A stretch of DNA of 21,764 bases from assembly GCA_038215275.1 (NCBI GenBank), contig JBBQRA010000090.1, positions 1-21,764 of the forward strand, given 5' to 3'. Both the position numbers and the translations under genes were made by a program. Numbering within the stretch: position 1 is the stretch's first letter; every line of letters begins with the position of its first letter. This DNA comes from Ga0077553 sp038215275. GTDB lineage: Bacteria; Acidobacteriota; Terriglobia; Bryobacterales; Bryobacteraceae. The notes beneath the pieces were generated by a model that worked only from the letters and a program-made list of their open reading frames with translations, did not search any database and was not told where the DNA came from. Shown here piece by piece: positions 1 through 6,309 of this stretch.

Positions 1-1
1 T

Positions 2-226
2 TTCTCACTCGGCTTTCGGGTTGCTCTGCTGGTAATAGTTCTCGCCGCCGTGTGGCGAATGAGTCGAACCCAGCAAGTCTCCGCGACTCTTCTCACTGCA
101 TCTCTCGACTACCTCTTCGCCAGCCCCCTCGACCCCCCCGCTTATCAGGCCTCGGTCAAAGCCGATCCCTCTTATGAGGCCGTTTACGAGCGCGACGGCG
201 TCCTCATAAAGCGCCGCCGCCCCTGA
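2..226 (+). CDS. C-terminal fragment of an unidentified membrane protein
   Basis: The frame is open from the first bases of the window and ends at TGA 224-226, so only about 74 C-terminal residues are visible. They begin with a hydrophobic stretch (ALLVIVLAAVW), which could be a last membrane segment, followed by a hydrophilic tail that ends YERDGVLIKRRRP. Short tails like this after the last helix are seen in GT-C type glycosyltransferases and other polytopic proteins, but nothing here fixes the family. C-rich third positions match the neighbouring plus-strand genes and support real coding. The S9 peptidase starts 17 bp downstream, so the two may be co-transcribed. No function can be assigned. 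Confidence 0.6.
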   Translation, partial: FSLGFRVALLVIVLAAVWRMSRTQQVSATLLTASLDYLFASPLDPPAYQASVKADPSYEAVYERDGVLIKRRRP

Positions 227-243
227 TCGGGCATCATGAAGAG

Positions 244-2376
244 ATGCGTCTCCTCGCCGCTCTTGCCTTCTGCTCGCTCCTCCTCGCCCAGCCCAAACCT
301 GTCACCCTCGACGCTGTCTTCGAATACAAACCCGACCCCCTCCCCACCACCGTCTGGAACCCCGATGGCGACCGACTGCTGCTCTTGCAGGACAAAGTCC
401 TCCGCCTCCTGAACGCCGATACCGGCCAAACGACCGACCTCGCCAATCTCAAAGACATCGAATCGAAAGCCGTCGACCCCAAGCCCGGCCAAAAACCGTT
501 CGGATGGCAGAACCGCCGCGTCGCATCTCCCCGGCCCGAATGGTCCTCCGACGCCAAGCGTCTCCTGATTGTCCAAGGCGGTGACCTCTTCCTGCTCGAC
601 GTTCCCTCCCGCCAGTGGACCCAACTGACCGCTACTCCCGACGCCGAAGAGGACGCTCATCTCTCCCCCGACGGACGCATTGTCGCCTTCCGCCGCGGCC
701 CCGACCTTTATGCCGCCGACGTCGCCACCCGCCGAGAACGCCGCCTCACTTCGAACGGCTCCGAGACCCTTTGGAACGGCAAGCTCGACTGGGTCTACCC
801 CGAAGAACTCGACCTTGGCCGCGCCTGGTGGTGGTCGCCCGACTCCCAATCCATCGCCTACCTCCAGTTCGATGTCTCGGTGGAGGCCATCCATCCCCAC
901 GTCGACGCCTCTGCCATCCAGGCCCTCTCCGAACCCCAGCGCTTCCCTAAAGCCGGCACCCCCAACGCCAATGTCCGTCTCGGCGTCCTCCCCGCACGCG
1001 GAGGACGCACCCGCTGGATGGACCTCGGCCCCACCACCAATAAGTTGATCGCCCGCGTCCAGTGGCTGCCCGCGAGCAAACAGCTTGCCGTCCAGCGACT
1101 CTCCCGTATCCAGGACCGGCTCGAACTCCTCACCGCCGACGCCGCCACCGGCCGTGTCCAGACTCTGCTCGAAGAAAAAGACGCTGCCTGGGTCAACCTC
1201 CACGACGCCCTGCATTTCTTCGCTGATGGCCGCTTCCTCTGGGCCAGTGAACGCTCCGGCTACCGGCATCTCTACCTTTACTCCGCGACTGGCCAACTGG
1301 AGCGCCAACTCACCTCCGGCAAGTGGGAAGTCTCCACCTTCGATGGCCTCGATTCAACCTACGCCTACTTCACCGGCACCCGGGAATCCCCACTGCAGCG
1401 CCATCTCTACCGCGTCCCTCTAGCCGGGGGCGAACTAAGCCGCATTTCAATTGACCCGGGCACCCACACCATTTCGATGGCCCCTGGCGCGGCCTTCTAC
1501 CTCGATACCCACTCCAATCTCACCACGCCCCCCAGCCGGACCCTTCGCCGCTCGAACGGAGCCAAGGTCACCACCCTCCACGAAGCCAACCGCAAGGTCC
1601 AGAACGACTATCGGCTTCAACCCGTCGAACCCGTCCAGTTCTCTGCCAACGGCATCGAATTCTATGGCCAGGTCATTAAACCCGTTGGCTTTACGCCCGG
1701 CCACAAGTATCCCGCCATTGTTATGGTTTACGGCGGTCCTCACTCCCAAACCGTCCGCGACGCCTGGCCGGGCCTCAATTGGGAGCAGGCCCTCGCCGCT
1801 CGCGGCTTCGTCGTATGGCGCATGGACAATCGGGGCGCTGGCGGCCGAGGGCACGCGTGGGAAACGCCGCTTCATCGCCAATTTGGCAAGGTCGAACTGG
1901 CCGACCAGCTTGCCGGAGTCGATTATCTTGTCAAACACGGCTACGTCGATGAGAAACGTATCGGCATATATGGTTGGTCGTACGGCGGCTACATGACGCT
2001 ATATGCGCTCGCCAACGCTCCTGAAACGTTTGCCGCCGGGATCTCAGGCGCCCCAGTCACCGACTGGCGCCTCTATGACACGATCTACACAGAGCGCTAC
2101 ATGGGTCTTCCTGCCCAGAACGAAGAAGGCTATAAGCAGAGCTCCGCCGTCACCCATGCCTCGAAAATCAAGGGGAAGCTACTCCTCGTGCACAACTTTC
2201 AGGACGACAACGTGCTGTTCCAAAACGCCCAGCACATAATCGACGCGCTGCAGAAGGCGAACAAACCCTTTGAGCTCATGTTCTACCAGCAAAAAAGCCA
2301 TGGCGTCGTGGGTTCAGCACGACGCCATCTGCTCGAAACGACTACTAGCTTTTTTGAGAAGACGCTAAAGCCTTAG
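244..2376 (+). CDS. Secreted S9 family peptidase, dipeptidyl peptidase IV-like
   Basis: 710 residues. A hydrophobic signal peptide (about 1-17) is followed by a DPP IV-type beta-propeller and a C-terminal alpha/beta-hydrolase domain from about residue 460. The nucleophile is Ser579 in GWSYGGY, Asp654 lies in QDDNV and His686 in KSHGV, giving a complete triad in the usual order. The double-Glu motif that binds the substrate N-terminus in DPP IV is present as DWVYPEEL (Glu187-Glu188). The expected role is release of Xaa-Pro or similar dipeptides from peptides outside the cytoplasm; specificity is inferred. The ATG at 244 is chosen because it opens directly into the signal peptide; only a weak GAAGAG precedes it. 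The stop TAG overlaps the stop of the convergent FecR-domain gene (TTAG, 2373-2376). Confidence 0.93.
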   Translation: MRLLAALAFCSLLLAQPKPVTLDAVFEYKPDPLPTTVWNPDGDRLLLLQDKVLRLLNADTGQTTDLANLKDIESKAVDPKPGQKPFGWQNRRVASPRPEWSSDAKRLLIVQGGDLFLLDVPSRQWTQLTATPDAEEDAHLSPDGRIVAFRRGPDLYAADVATRRERRLTSNGSETLWNGKLDWVYPEELDLGRAWWWSPDSQSIAYLQFDVSVEAIHPHVDASAIQALSEPQRFPKAGTPNANVRLGVLPARGGRTRWMDLGPTTNKLIARVQWLPASKQLAVQRLSRIQDRLELLTADAATGRVQTLLEEKDAAWVNLHDALHFFADGRFLWASERSGYRHLYLYSATGQLERQLTSGKWEVSTFDGLDSTYAYFTGTRESPLQRHLYRVPLAGGELSRISIDPGTHTISMAPGAAFYLDTHSNLTTPPSRTLRRSNGAKVTTLHEANRKVQNDYRLQPVEPVQFSANGIEFYGQVIKPVGFTPGHKYPAIVMVYGGPHSQTVRDAWPGLNWEQALAARGFVVWRMDNRGAGGRGHAWETPLHRQFGKVELADQLAGVDYLVKHGYVDEKRIGIYGWSYGGYMTLYALANAPETFAAGISGAPVTDWRLYDTIYTERYMGLPAQNEEGYKQSSAVTHASKIKGKLLLVHNFQDDNVLFQNAQHIIDALQKANKPFELMFYQQKSHGVVGSARRHLLETTTSFFEKTLKP

Positions 2377-3395
2377 TTGGCTTTCCCGCCGCCGCCGCCA
2401 CCACGAGCGCCGCCGCCCGCATCGCCGCGTGAAGGAGCCGGGGCGGCTGCTGCGCCACCGCCGCCACCAGCCGGAGCGGAAGGGGCGGCCATGCCACCAC
2501 GGCTGTTCACGGTGTAGCCCAAGTTGCTGTCAAAACGGGGACCGGCCATCCCGCCGCCGATGGAGGGAGCCTGAACCGGCATCGCCGCTTGCACGTACTG
2601 GTTATAGTATCGGTTCACTACGCCAGGGCTATAGTAGTTGAAACCAAACGGGCTGCGAAACATGCCCGATAGCGGCAAATAAGTGAACATGCCAAAGTAC
2701 GGATTGTACATCCAGCCGCTTTGCAGATAGCCCATACCCATACCGGAGCCTCCGCCGAAACCCCGTTGCATCGCCTTGGCCGATGCGATGTTAGCCATCG
2801 CGACCATCTCGCTTCGGCGACTCGCCCAGCGGTAAAGCGGGTCGGTCTCCTTCTTGTCGAATTTGTTCATCGCGAATGTGCCGGAAGCTGGCATCTGCCG
2901 GCCTTCCCGCAGAATCTGGGCTTCGCCGCCCGCGATCACCTGCGCCTCACCCTTAAAGATTTTGATGCCGCTCTGCGCGTCGAGCGAAAGCAGCGCCATC
3001 TTGCGCAACCCTACCGCCGTCTCGCCCACCAGCAGCGTTACCGAGTGCGCCTTGTCGATCTCGGTCGCTTCGACCACTGCCGTTCCCGAGGTCAATTCCA
3101 ATCTGGTGTCTTCAAGACGATTGGCAATCATCTTGATCGACGAATTCTCGCCCACCCGCAGGATCACTCCCGGCGTAAGCAATATTTCCGCCCGGCCCTC
3201 TTCGGTTCTCAAGGTCTGCTCCGGCTTCATTTCCGTCAGGCGGCCGCCCATTTTCAGCGCGACCTCTTCCTGGCCAAGCAGCACTCGGCCCTCAATATAG
3301 GAGACCAGGCCAGATTTTGCCGAAATCGCCATCTGCGCCATTGCGCCAGTGGCGAGCAGCGTTCCTAATGAGAGAGCGGTCAGTAGATTTGACAT
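2373..3395 (-). CDS. Secreted FecR-domain protein with Gly/Ala-rich tail
   Basis: 340 residues. The signal peptide (about 1-21, ending in GAMAQ) is followed by a FecR-like domain, roughly residues 26-165, with the typical pattern of a leading GxVxY segment, TPGVILRVGENSSIKM and a later KGEAQVIAGGEAQILREGRQ. From about 210 the chain becomes Gly/Met/Tyr-rich and then Ala/Gly/Pro low complexity, so the C-terminal third is probably extended or surface-exposed. Classical FecR transduces an iron signal to a sigma factor, but stand-alone secreted FecR-domain proteins without a TonB receptor have no settled function. No receptor gene is nearby; the only sigma-factor trace lies 14 kb away and is broken. 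Start choice: GGGGG lies 8 nt before the ATG. Confidence 0.85.
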   Translation of the reverse strand: MSNLLTALSLGTLLATGAMAQMAISAKSGLVSYIEGRVLLGQEEVALKMGGRLTEMKPEQTLRTEEGRAEILLTPGVILRVGENSSIKMIANRLEDTRLELTSGTAVVEATEIDKAHSVTLLVGETAVGLRKMALLSLDAQSGIKIFKGEAQVIAGGEAQILREGRQMPASGTFAMNKFDKKETDPLYRWASRRSEMVAMANIASAKAMQRGFGGGSGMGMGYLQSGWMYNPYFGMFTYLPLSGMFRSPFGFNYYSPGVVNRYYNQYVQAAMPVQAPSIGGGMAGPRFDSNLGYTVNSRGGMAAPSAPAGGGGGAAAAPAPSRGDAGGGARGGGGGGKAN

Positions 3396-3477
3396 CGTGA
3401 ATTCCCCCAGTCTCGATCATCCGCCCAACCCGTAGTGGCGTCAAGCAAACTCTCTGTCTTATCGGACGTTTGGCCTT

Positions 3478-3507
3478 ATGTTACGGTTTCGTTACATCGT
3501 CTGTAAA
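3478..3507 (-). promoter_or_regulatory. Candidate sigma-70 promoter for the FecR-domain gene
   Basis: Read on the minus strand, TTTACA (3502-3507, 5 of 6 to the -35 consensus) is followed after 18 bp by TAACAT (3478-3483, 4 of 6 to the -10). It would give a leader of about 75 nt with the GGGGG ribosome site near its end. The match is moderate; no transcript data are available. Confidence 0.35.
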
Positions 3508-3540
3508 GAAGTATTTGGTTACAATCGGCCGCACGGCAAA

Positions 3541-3738
3541 TTATTTACGTTTTTCTCTTCTTCTCTCCCTCGCCGAATTTGCCTCTTCGGCGTCTGTTGG
3601 AGCAAGCGGAGCACTTTCCGCGTCCTTGTTCGCTTCGGGATCGCGGCGCTCACAGTGCATTCTGACGCCAAACTCGTCCCGCCGGCCAGCGTCCTGACCC
3701 AGGAACAGTTCCTGAGCCAGGATCGATCCCGATAGGGC
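3541..3738 (-). other. Open frame in phase after the TAG of the putative-Ig/BACON-like gene
   Basis: Directly after TAG 3739-3741 the same minus-strand frame stays open for 65 sense codons to TAA 3541-3543. The peptide is hydrophilic and charged, with an acidic middle (DAEEANSARE) and a basic end (RRREKRK). The only internal ATG leaves 39 residues (MHCERRDPEANK onward) and has no clear ribosome site. It may be a former C-terminal extension cut off by a nonsense change, a small gene with an unusual start, or chance openness. I recognise no domain. Confidence 0.25.
3692..3722. repeat. 31-bp imperfect palindrome
   Basis: The core CAGGAAC-A-GTTCCTG (3700-3714) is a perfect dyad around position 3707. 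Outside it, TCCTG (3692-3696) and CAGGA (3718-3722) sit at equal distance from the centre, so 13 of 15 base pairs match. It lies 17 bp after the stop of the upstream minus-strand gene. It could act as a 3' hairpin or as a dyad protein-binding site. There is no T-run, so an intrinsic terminator is not supported. Confidence 0.5.
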
Positions 3739-4737
3739 CTAGTGTCCGCCCTCAGTACTCTTTTTCTGAGGCGGCGCGGGCGGCGGCTTCAGTATTTCAG
3801 CCGCACCTAGCATCTTGGACGGTGTCTTGCTCGCTTCAGGCAGAGTAATCTTCGGCACGGTTACAATCCGCGACCGCGTCACTGGCACCACGGGCCGCTT
3901 CGGCGCAGCCGGCCTGTGCGCCACGACCGGCTTTGGCTTCGCCACTGGAGGAGGAGGAGGCGGCTGCAGGGTCGCGGGAGGCACGATCACGATCGGGATC
4001 GGCGTCACCGGTCCCGGCGGAGTTACCATCGGTATCGTTCGTACCCCGTCCCAGCCCGTTCCCGCCGGCTTTATCGACAAATGCACCTGTGTGGAAGCCG
4101 CCGCGATCCCCCCCCAGGCGTACGTCAAGAGCGTCGTGTGATACTCCCCGCTGTCTAACTTCTCCGGATGCACGAACAGATCTACGGCGTCTGCCTCCAG
4201 CGCCGCCCCCGGTGGCGGCAACGCGCCCCGCCGCGGGCGGATTTCGAGCCATGGAGCGCCCGCCGCCGACATCTGATAGGCCAAGCCCGGTTGGCTTCCG
4301 GTCACCATCACTCGCTGCGGCTCCGGCGGCCGTCCTCCGCGCTCGCACGAAAACTGCAGTTCCATCACCGACACCCGCAGCATCGGCGCCATGCCTACTT
4401 CCAGCACGACTTGCTCCACCGCTCGCGCACAAGCCGTCCGCATCTCCACCGCAAATCCGTACCGCCCCGGTTCCCGCGGCGTCCCGCGTAAATAGCCGGC
4501 CCCGTCCAAGGACATCCCATCCGGCAGATTCCCATCCACCACCCGCATTCCAGTCGCTCCCACCGGACAGCGCCCGCTGCTCTCCACGAGCAACGGACCC
4601 TGCTGATACGGATACCCTGCCCGCCCCATCGGCAGCGAAGGGTTGCTCAAGCGCAGGTCCATCGCCTCTAGGCCGACCGCCATTGCCCCCATGGCAACAA
4701 ACATCACGACTAGCACCAATACACCACGCCACATCAT
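3739..4737 (-). CDS. Secreted putative-Ig (He_PIG) / BACON-like protein with Pro-rich tail
   Basis: 332 residues. The signal or anchor segment is about 2-25. Residues about 35-115 resemble a putative-Ig (He_PIG) fold, with LPDGMSLDGAGYLRGTPREP followed by GRYGFAVEM. Residues about 118-222 look BACON-like: two strand-rich halves around PWLEIRPRRGALPPPG, then LDSGEYHTTLLTYA. From about 238 the chain is Pro/Val/Lys-rich with a PPPPPP run, suggesting a wall- or periplasm-spanning linker. Such domains usually mediate adhesion or carbohydrate contact; that role is inference. The frame stays open upstream to 5391, but the extra part is antisense to a plus-strand gene, so the ATG at 4737 ahead of the hydrophobic segment is used. 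Two ATGs are adjacent (4737 and 4734). Third codon positions are G-rich. Confidence 0.75.
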   Translation of the reverse strand: MMWRGVLVLVVMFVAMGAMAVGLEAMDLRLSNPSLPMGRAGYPYQQGPLLVESSGRCPVGATGMRVVDGNLPDGMSLDGAGYLRGTPREPGRYGFAVEMRTACARAVEQVVLEVGMAPMLRVSVMELQFSCERGGRPPEPQRVMVTGSQPGLAYQMSAAGAPWLEIRPRRGALPPPGAALEADAVDLFVHPEKLDSGEYHTTLLTYAWGGIAAASTQVHLSIKPAGTGWDGVRTIPMVTPPGPVTPIPIVIVPPATLQPPPPPPVAKPKPVVAHRPAAPKRPVVPVTRSRIVTVPKITLPEASKTPSKMLGAAEILKPPPAPPQKKSTEGGH

Positions 4738-4797
4738 CTCTAACCTTATCGCCCCAAAAATCCTCTCAGATAGGTTTTCTTCGCCGATATCTCTCAC

Positions 4798-5277
4798 ATG
4801 CGAACGATTCTTTCCGTTTTCGCTCTCACGAGCGTCCTTTTCGCCGCCGAACCTGCGCCGAAACCCGCTCCCCCGCCCAAGAACCTCCTCACCAACGAAG
4901 GGGTTCTGCTCCTCGCCGAAGCCGGCCTTGGAGAACGCTTCCTTCTCGAACTCATCGAAAACAAAACCTCCCGTTTCGATACCAGCGCCGAGGCCCTCGC
5001 CTCTCTCGCCCGCCAAGGCCTCACCGAGAACGTCCTCCGGGCCTTGGTCAAGAAGCAGGATCAGCCTTCTGCGTCCCAAACCTCCGAAAACACCGCCTCC
5101 CTGGAGCCGCACCTGCTCCGCGGCAAAATCGTTCGCCAGCGCATGCTCGTGCCTGACGCGGCGGGCGGCGACGTCGCTATTATGACCATGGCTACCGTCA
5201 AGCCAGTCCCGGCTTCGGCGCCCGCCGCTCCGAAAGACGCCAACGCCGACCGTTGGTATCTCATCACCCAGCGTTAG
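4798..5277 (+). CDS. Small secreted protein of unknown function
   Basis: 159 residues. A signal peptide (about 1-17, ending LFAAE) and a Pro/Lys linker precede a helical segment, residues about 28-85, with the pattern LLTNEGVLLLAEAGLGERFLL, then an FDTSAEALASLARQGLTENVLRAL stretch. This looks like two helical half-repeats, a pattern I associate with small secreted acidobacterial proteins, but I cannot name a family. The C-terminal half is Ala/Pro-rich and ends YLITQR. It is divergent from the putative-Ig/BACON-like gene across a 60-bp spacer. Its stop TAG overlaps the TAA of the DHH gene (TTAG, 5274-5277). No ribosome site is obvious before the ATG. Confidence 0.7.
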   Translation: MRTILSVFALTSVLFAAEPAPKPAPPPKNLLTNEGVLLLAEAGLGERFLLELIENKTSRFDTSAEALASLARQGLTENVLRALVKKQDQPSASQTSENTASLEPHLLRGKIVRQRMLVPDAAGGDVAIMTMATVKPVPASAPAAPKDANADRWYLITQR

Positions 5278-6227
5278 CCCTGCAGTTCCGCCACAATTTC
5301 CCGCGCCGCCCGCCGCGCCTGCTCTACCGCCCCCGTTGGAAAGCTGATCGCCCCTACCTTCGGGTGACCGCCGCCGCCGTATCGTTCGCAAATCGACGCC
5401 AAGTTATGCCGCACCCGTTCCCCGGCCCACGGGCTCGAACCCACGCTCACCTTCGTTCGGAACGGCTGCTCGCTCACGCTCACGGTATACACGTTTTCCG
5501 GGAACAGGTAGTACGGAATGAACTTGTTGTACCCTTCCATCCCGCTGCCCACCAAGTCGAAGAAAATCACTCCATCCGTCGTCGCCGACTGTTGACGGAT
5601 TACGTCAATCGACCGCAAATGCCGCTCATACAAAGGCTGGAATAGCGTCTGAATCTCCGGGAGAGCCACAATTTCATCGAGTGTCTTGGTCCGCATCCAG
5701 CCAATAATCCGATGGATGATCTCCGATCCGTTTGCCGCCTCGATCAAGAGCGTCAGTTTCATCGCCGGAGCCGCCAACTCCACCGCCTCCTGCGCGCTCG
5801 CATATTGCGCCCCGTCAATAACATCCGCCCACTTCACTAAATCGGCCAGAAACGGATTCTCATAGCCAAACCGGTCCCTTGCAATCTGCGCAATAAACTT
5901 GGTGCACGACCGATAGGCAGGATCAAAAAAATAATTCCCGATCCGTTTCGTCCGATAATGCTCCGCATCCGCCGGACTCAAAAACGCACTCTGATGGTGG
6001 TCAAACCACCATGTCAATTTCGGGTTTGGCGAATACTTGAAATCGACAATTGCATTCTCGTCTCCGTCAAACAGGCTGTCGGCAAACTGCTGGTCCGCCG
6101 TATGCGCCATGCCTGTATAGGCAAACTCCGCGGACGAACCAATCCGATCCGCAAAGAACTGGCTAAATAACGCCGCCGAAGCCGATCCGTCAAAACAGTG
6201 GTCGTGGTAAAGGACGCGTACGCGCAT
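5274..6227 (-). CDS. DHH/DHHA1 family phosphoesterase
   Basis: 317 residues, the usual size for a minimal DHH-DHHA1 protein. The N-terminal DHH domain carries YHDHCFDGSASAA (residues 7-19), VDFKYS (61-66), the DHH signature WWFDHHQS (73-80) and KWADVIDGAQY (132-142). These supply the Asp and His ligands for Mn(2+) or similar metals. The C-terminal DHHA1 domain has the nucleotide-binding GGGGHPKVGA (284-293). Relatives cleave phosphodiesters in nanoRNA, cyclic dinucleotides or pAp; the substrate cannot be read from the sequence. No signal peptide, so cytoplasmic. The ATG at 6227 fits the family N-terminus (MRVRVLYHDHC); an in-frame ATG at 6275 would add 16 residues but reaches into the divergent promoter area. 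Confidence 0.85.
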   Translation of the reverse strand: MRVRVLYHDHCFDGSASAALFSQFFADRIGSSAEFAYTGMAHTADQQFADSLFDGDENAIVDFKYSPNPKLTWWFDHHQSAFLSPADAEHYRTKRIGNYFFDPAYRSCTKFIAQIARDRFGYENPFLADLVKWADVIDGAQYASAQEAVELAAPAMKLTLLIEAANGSEIIHRIIGWMRTKTLDEIVALPEIQTLFQPLYERHLRSIDVIRQQSATTDGVIFFDLVGSGMEGYNKFIPYYLFPENVYTVSVSEQPFRTKVSVGSSPWAGERVRHNLASICERYGGGGHPKVGAISFPTGAVEQARRAAREIVAELQG

Positions 6228-6255
6228 GGATAGAAATGAGGCGAAAGAACTAACT

Positions 6256-6288
6256 AGGTTGCACCATTTACTCATCCAATTGCAACCT
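6256..6288. repeat. Inverted repeat AGGTTGCA/TGCAACCT in a divergent promoter region
   Basis: AGGTTGCA (6256-6263) and its exact complement TGCAACCT (6281-6288) are 17 bp apart, with centres 25 bp apart. The repeat lies in the 82-bp spacer between the divergent DHH gene and the YVTN/phosphoesterase gene, just upstream of the latter's -10-like box. It is a plausible operator for a dimeric regulator. Eight-base arms can arise by chance, so confidence is modest. Confidence 0.4.
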
Positions 6289-6296
6289 CGACACGA

Positions 6297-6302
6297 TAGA
6301 AT
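6297..6302 (+). promoter_or_regulatory. -10-like box TAGAAT for a leaderless transcript
   Basis: TAGAAT matches TATAAT at 5 of 6 positions and ends 7 bp before the ATG at 6310. There is no Shine-Dalgarno in that gap (TGCCGCC). Transcription would start at or next to the start codon. No convincing -35 is visible. Confidence 0.45.
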
Positions 6303-6309
6303 TGCCGCC

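Larger units (their letters stand above)
3396..3738. other. 343-bp intergenic spacer, longest in the window
   Basis: This lies between two minus-strand genes. The half nearest the FecR-domain gene is AT-richer and holds its candidate promoter. The other half (3541-3738) holds an open frame continuing in phase from the stop of the upstream gene, and a 31-bp imperfect palindrome. Plus-strand open frames also cross it but have no ribosome site or recognisable domain. I see no RNA gene or mobile element. Confidence 0.6.

Noticed and set aside
184..1308. 374-codon minus-strand open frame
   Set aside because: Fully antisense to the S9 peptidase with its complete triad. Its Gly/Val/Glu-rich repeats are what C-rich third positions give on the other strand.
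2380..2520. GC-rich repetitive tract resembling a repeat array
   Set aside because: It encodes the Gly/Ala/Pro low-complexity tail of the FecR-domain protein; there is no regular repeat unit.
3470..3735. Plus-strand small open frames in the 343-bp spacer
   Set aside because: Two overlapping frames with no ribosome site, Ser/Arg-rich peptides and no domain. The region is better explained as promoter plus an in-phase minus-strand frame.
4738..5391. N-terminal extension of the putative-Ig/BACON-like gene by 218 codons
   Set aside because: The extension is antisense to the small secreted gene at 4798-5277. The hydrophobic signal segment begins at 4737.
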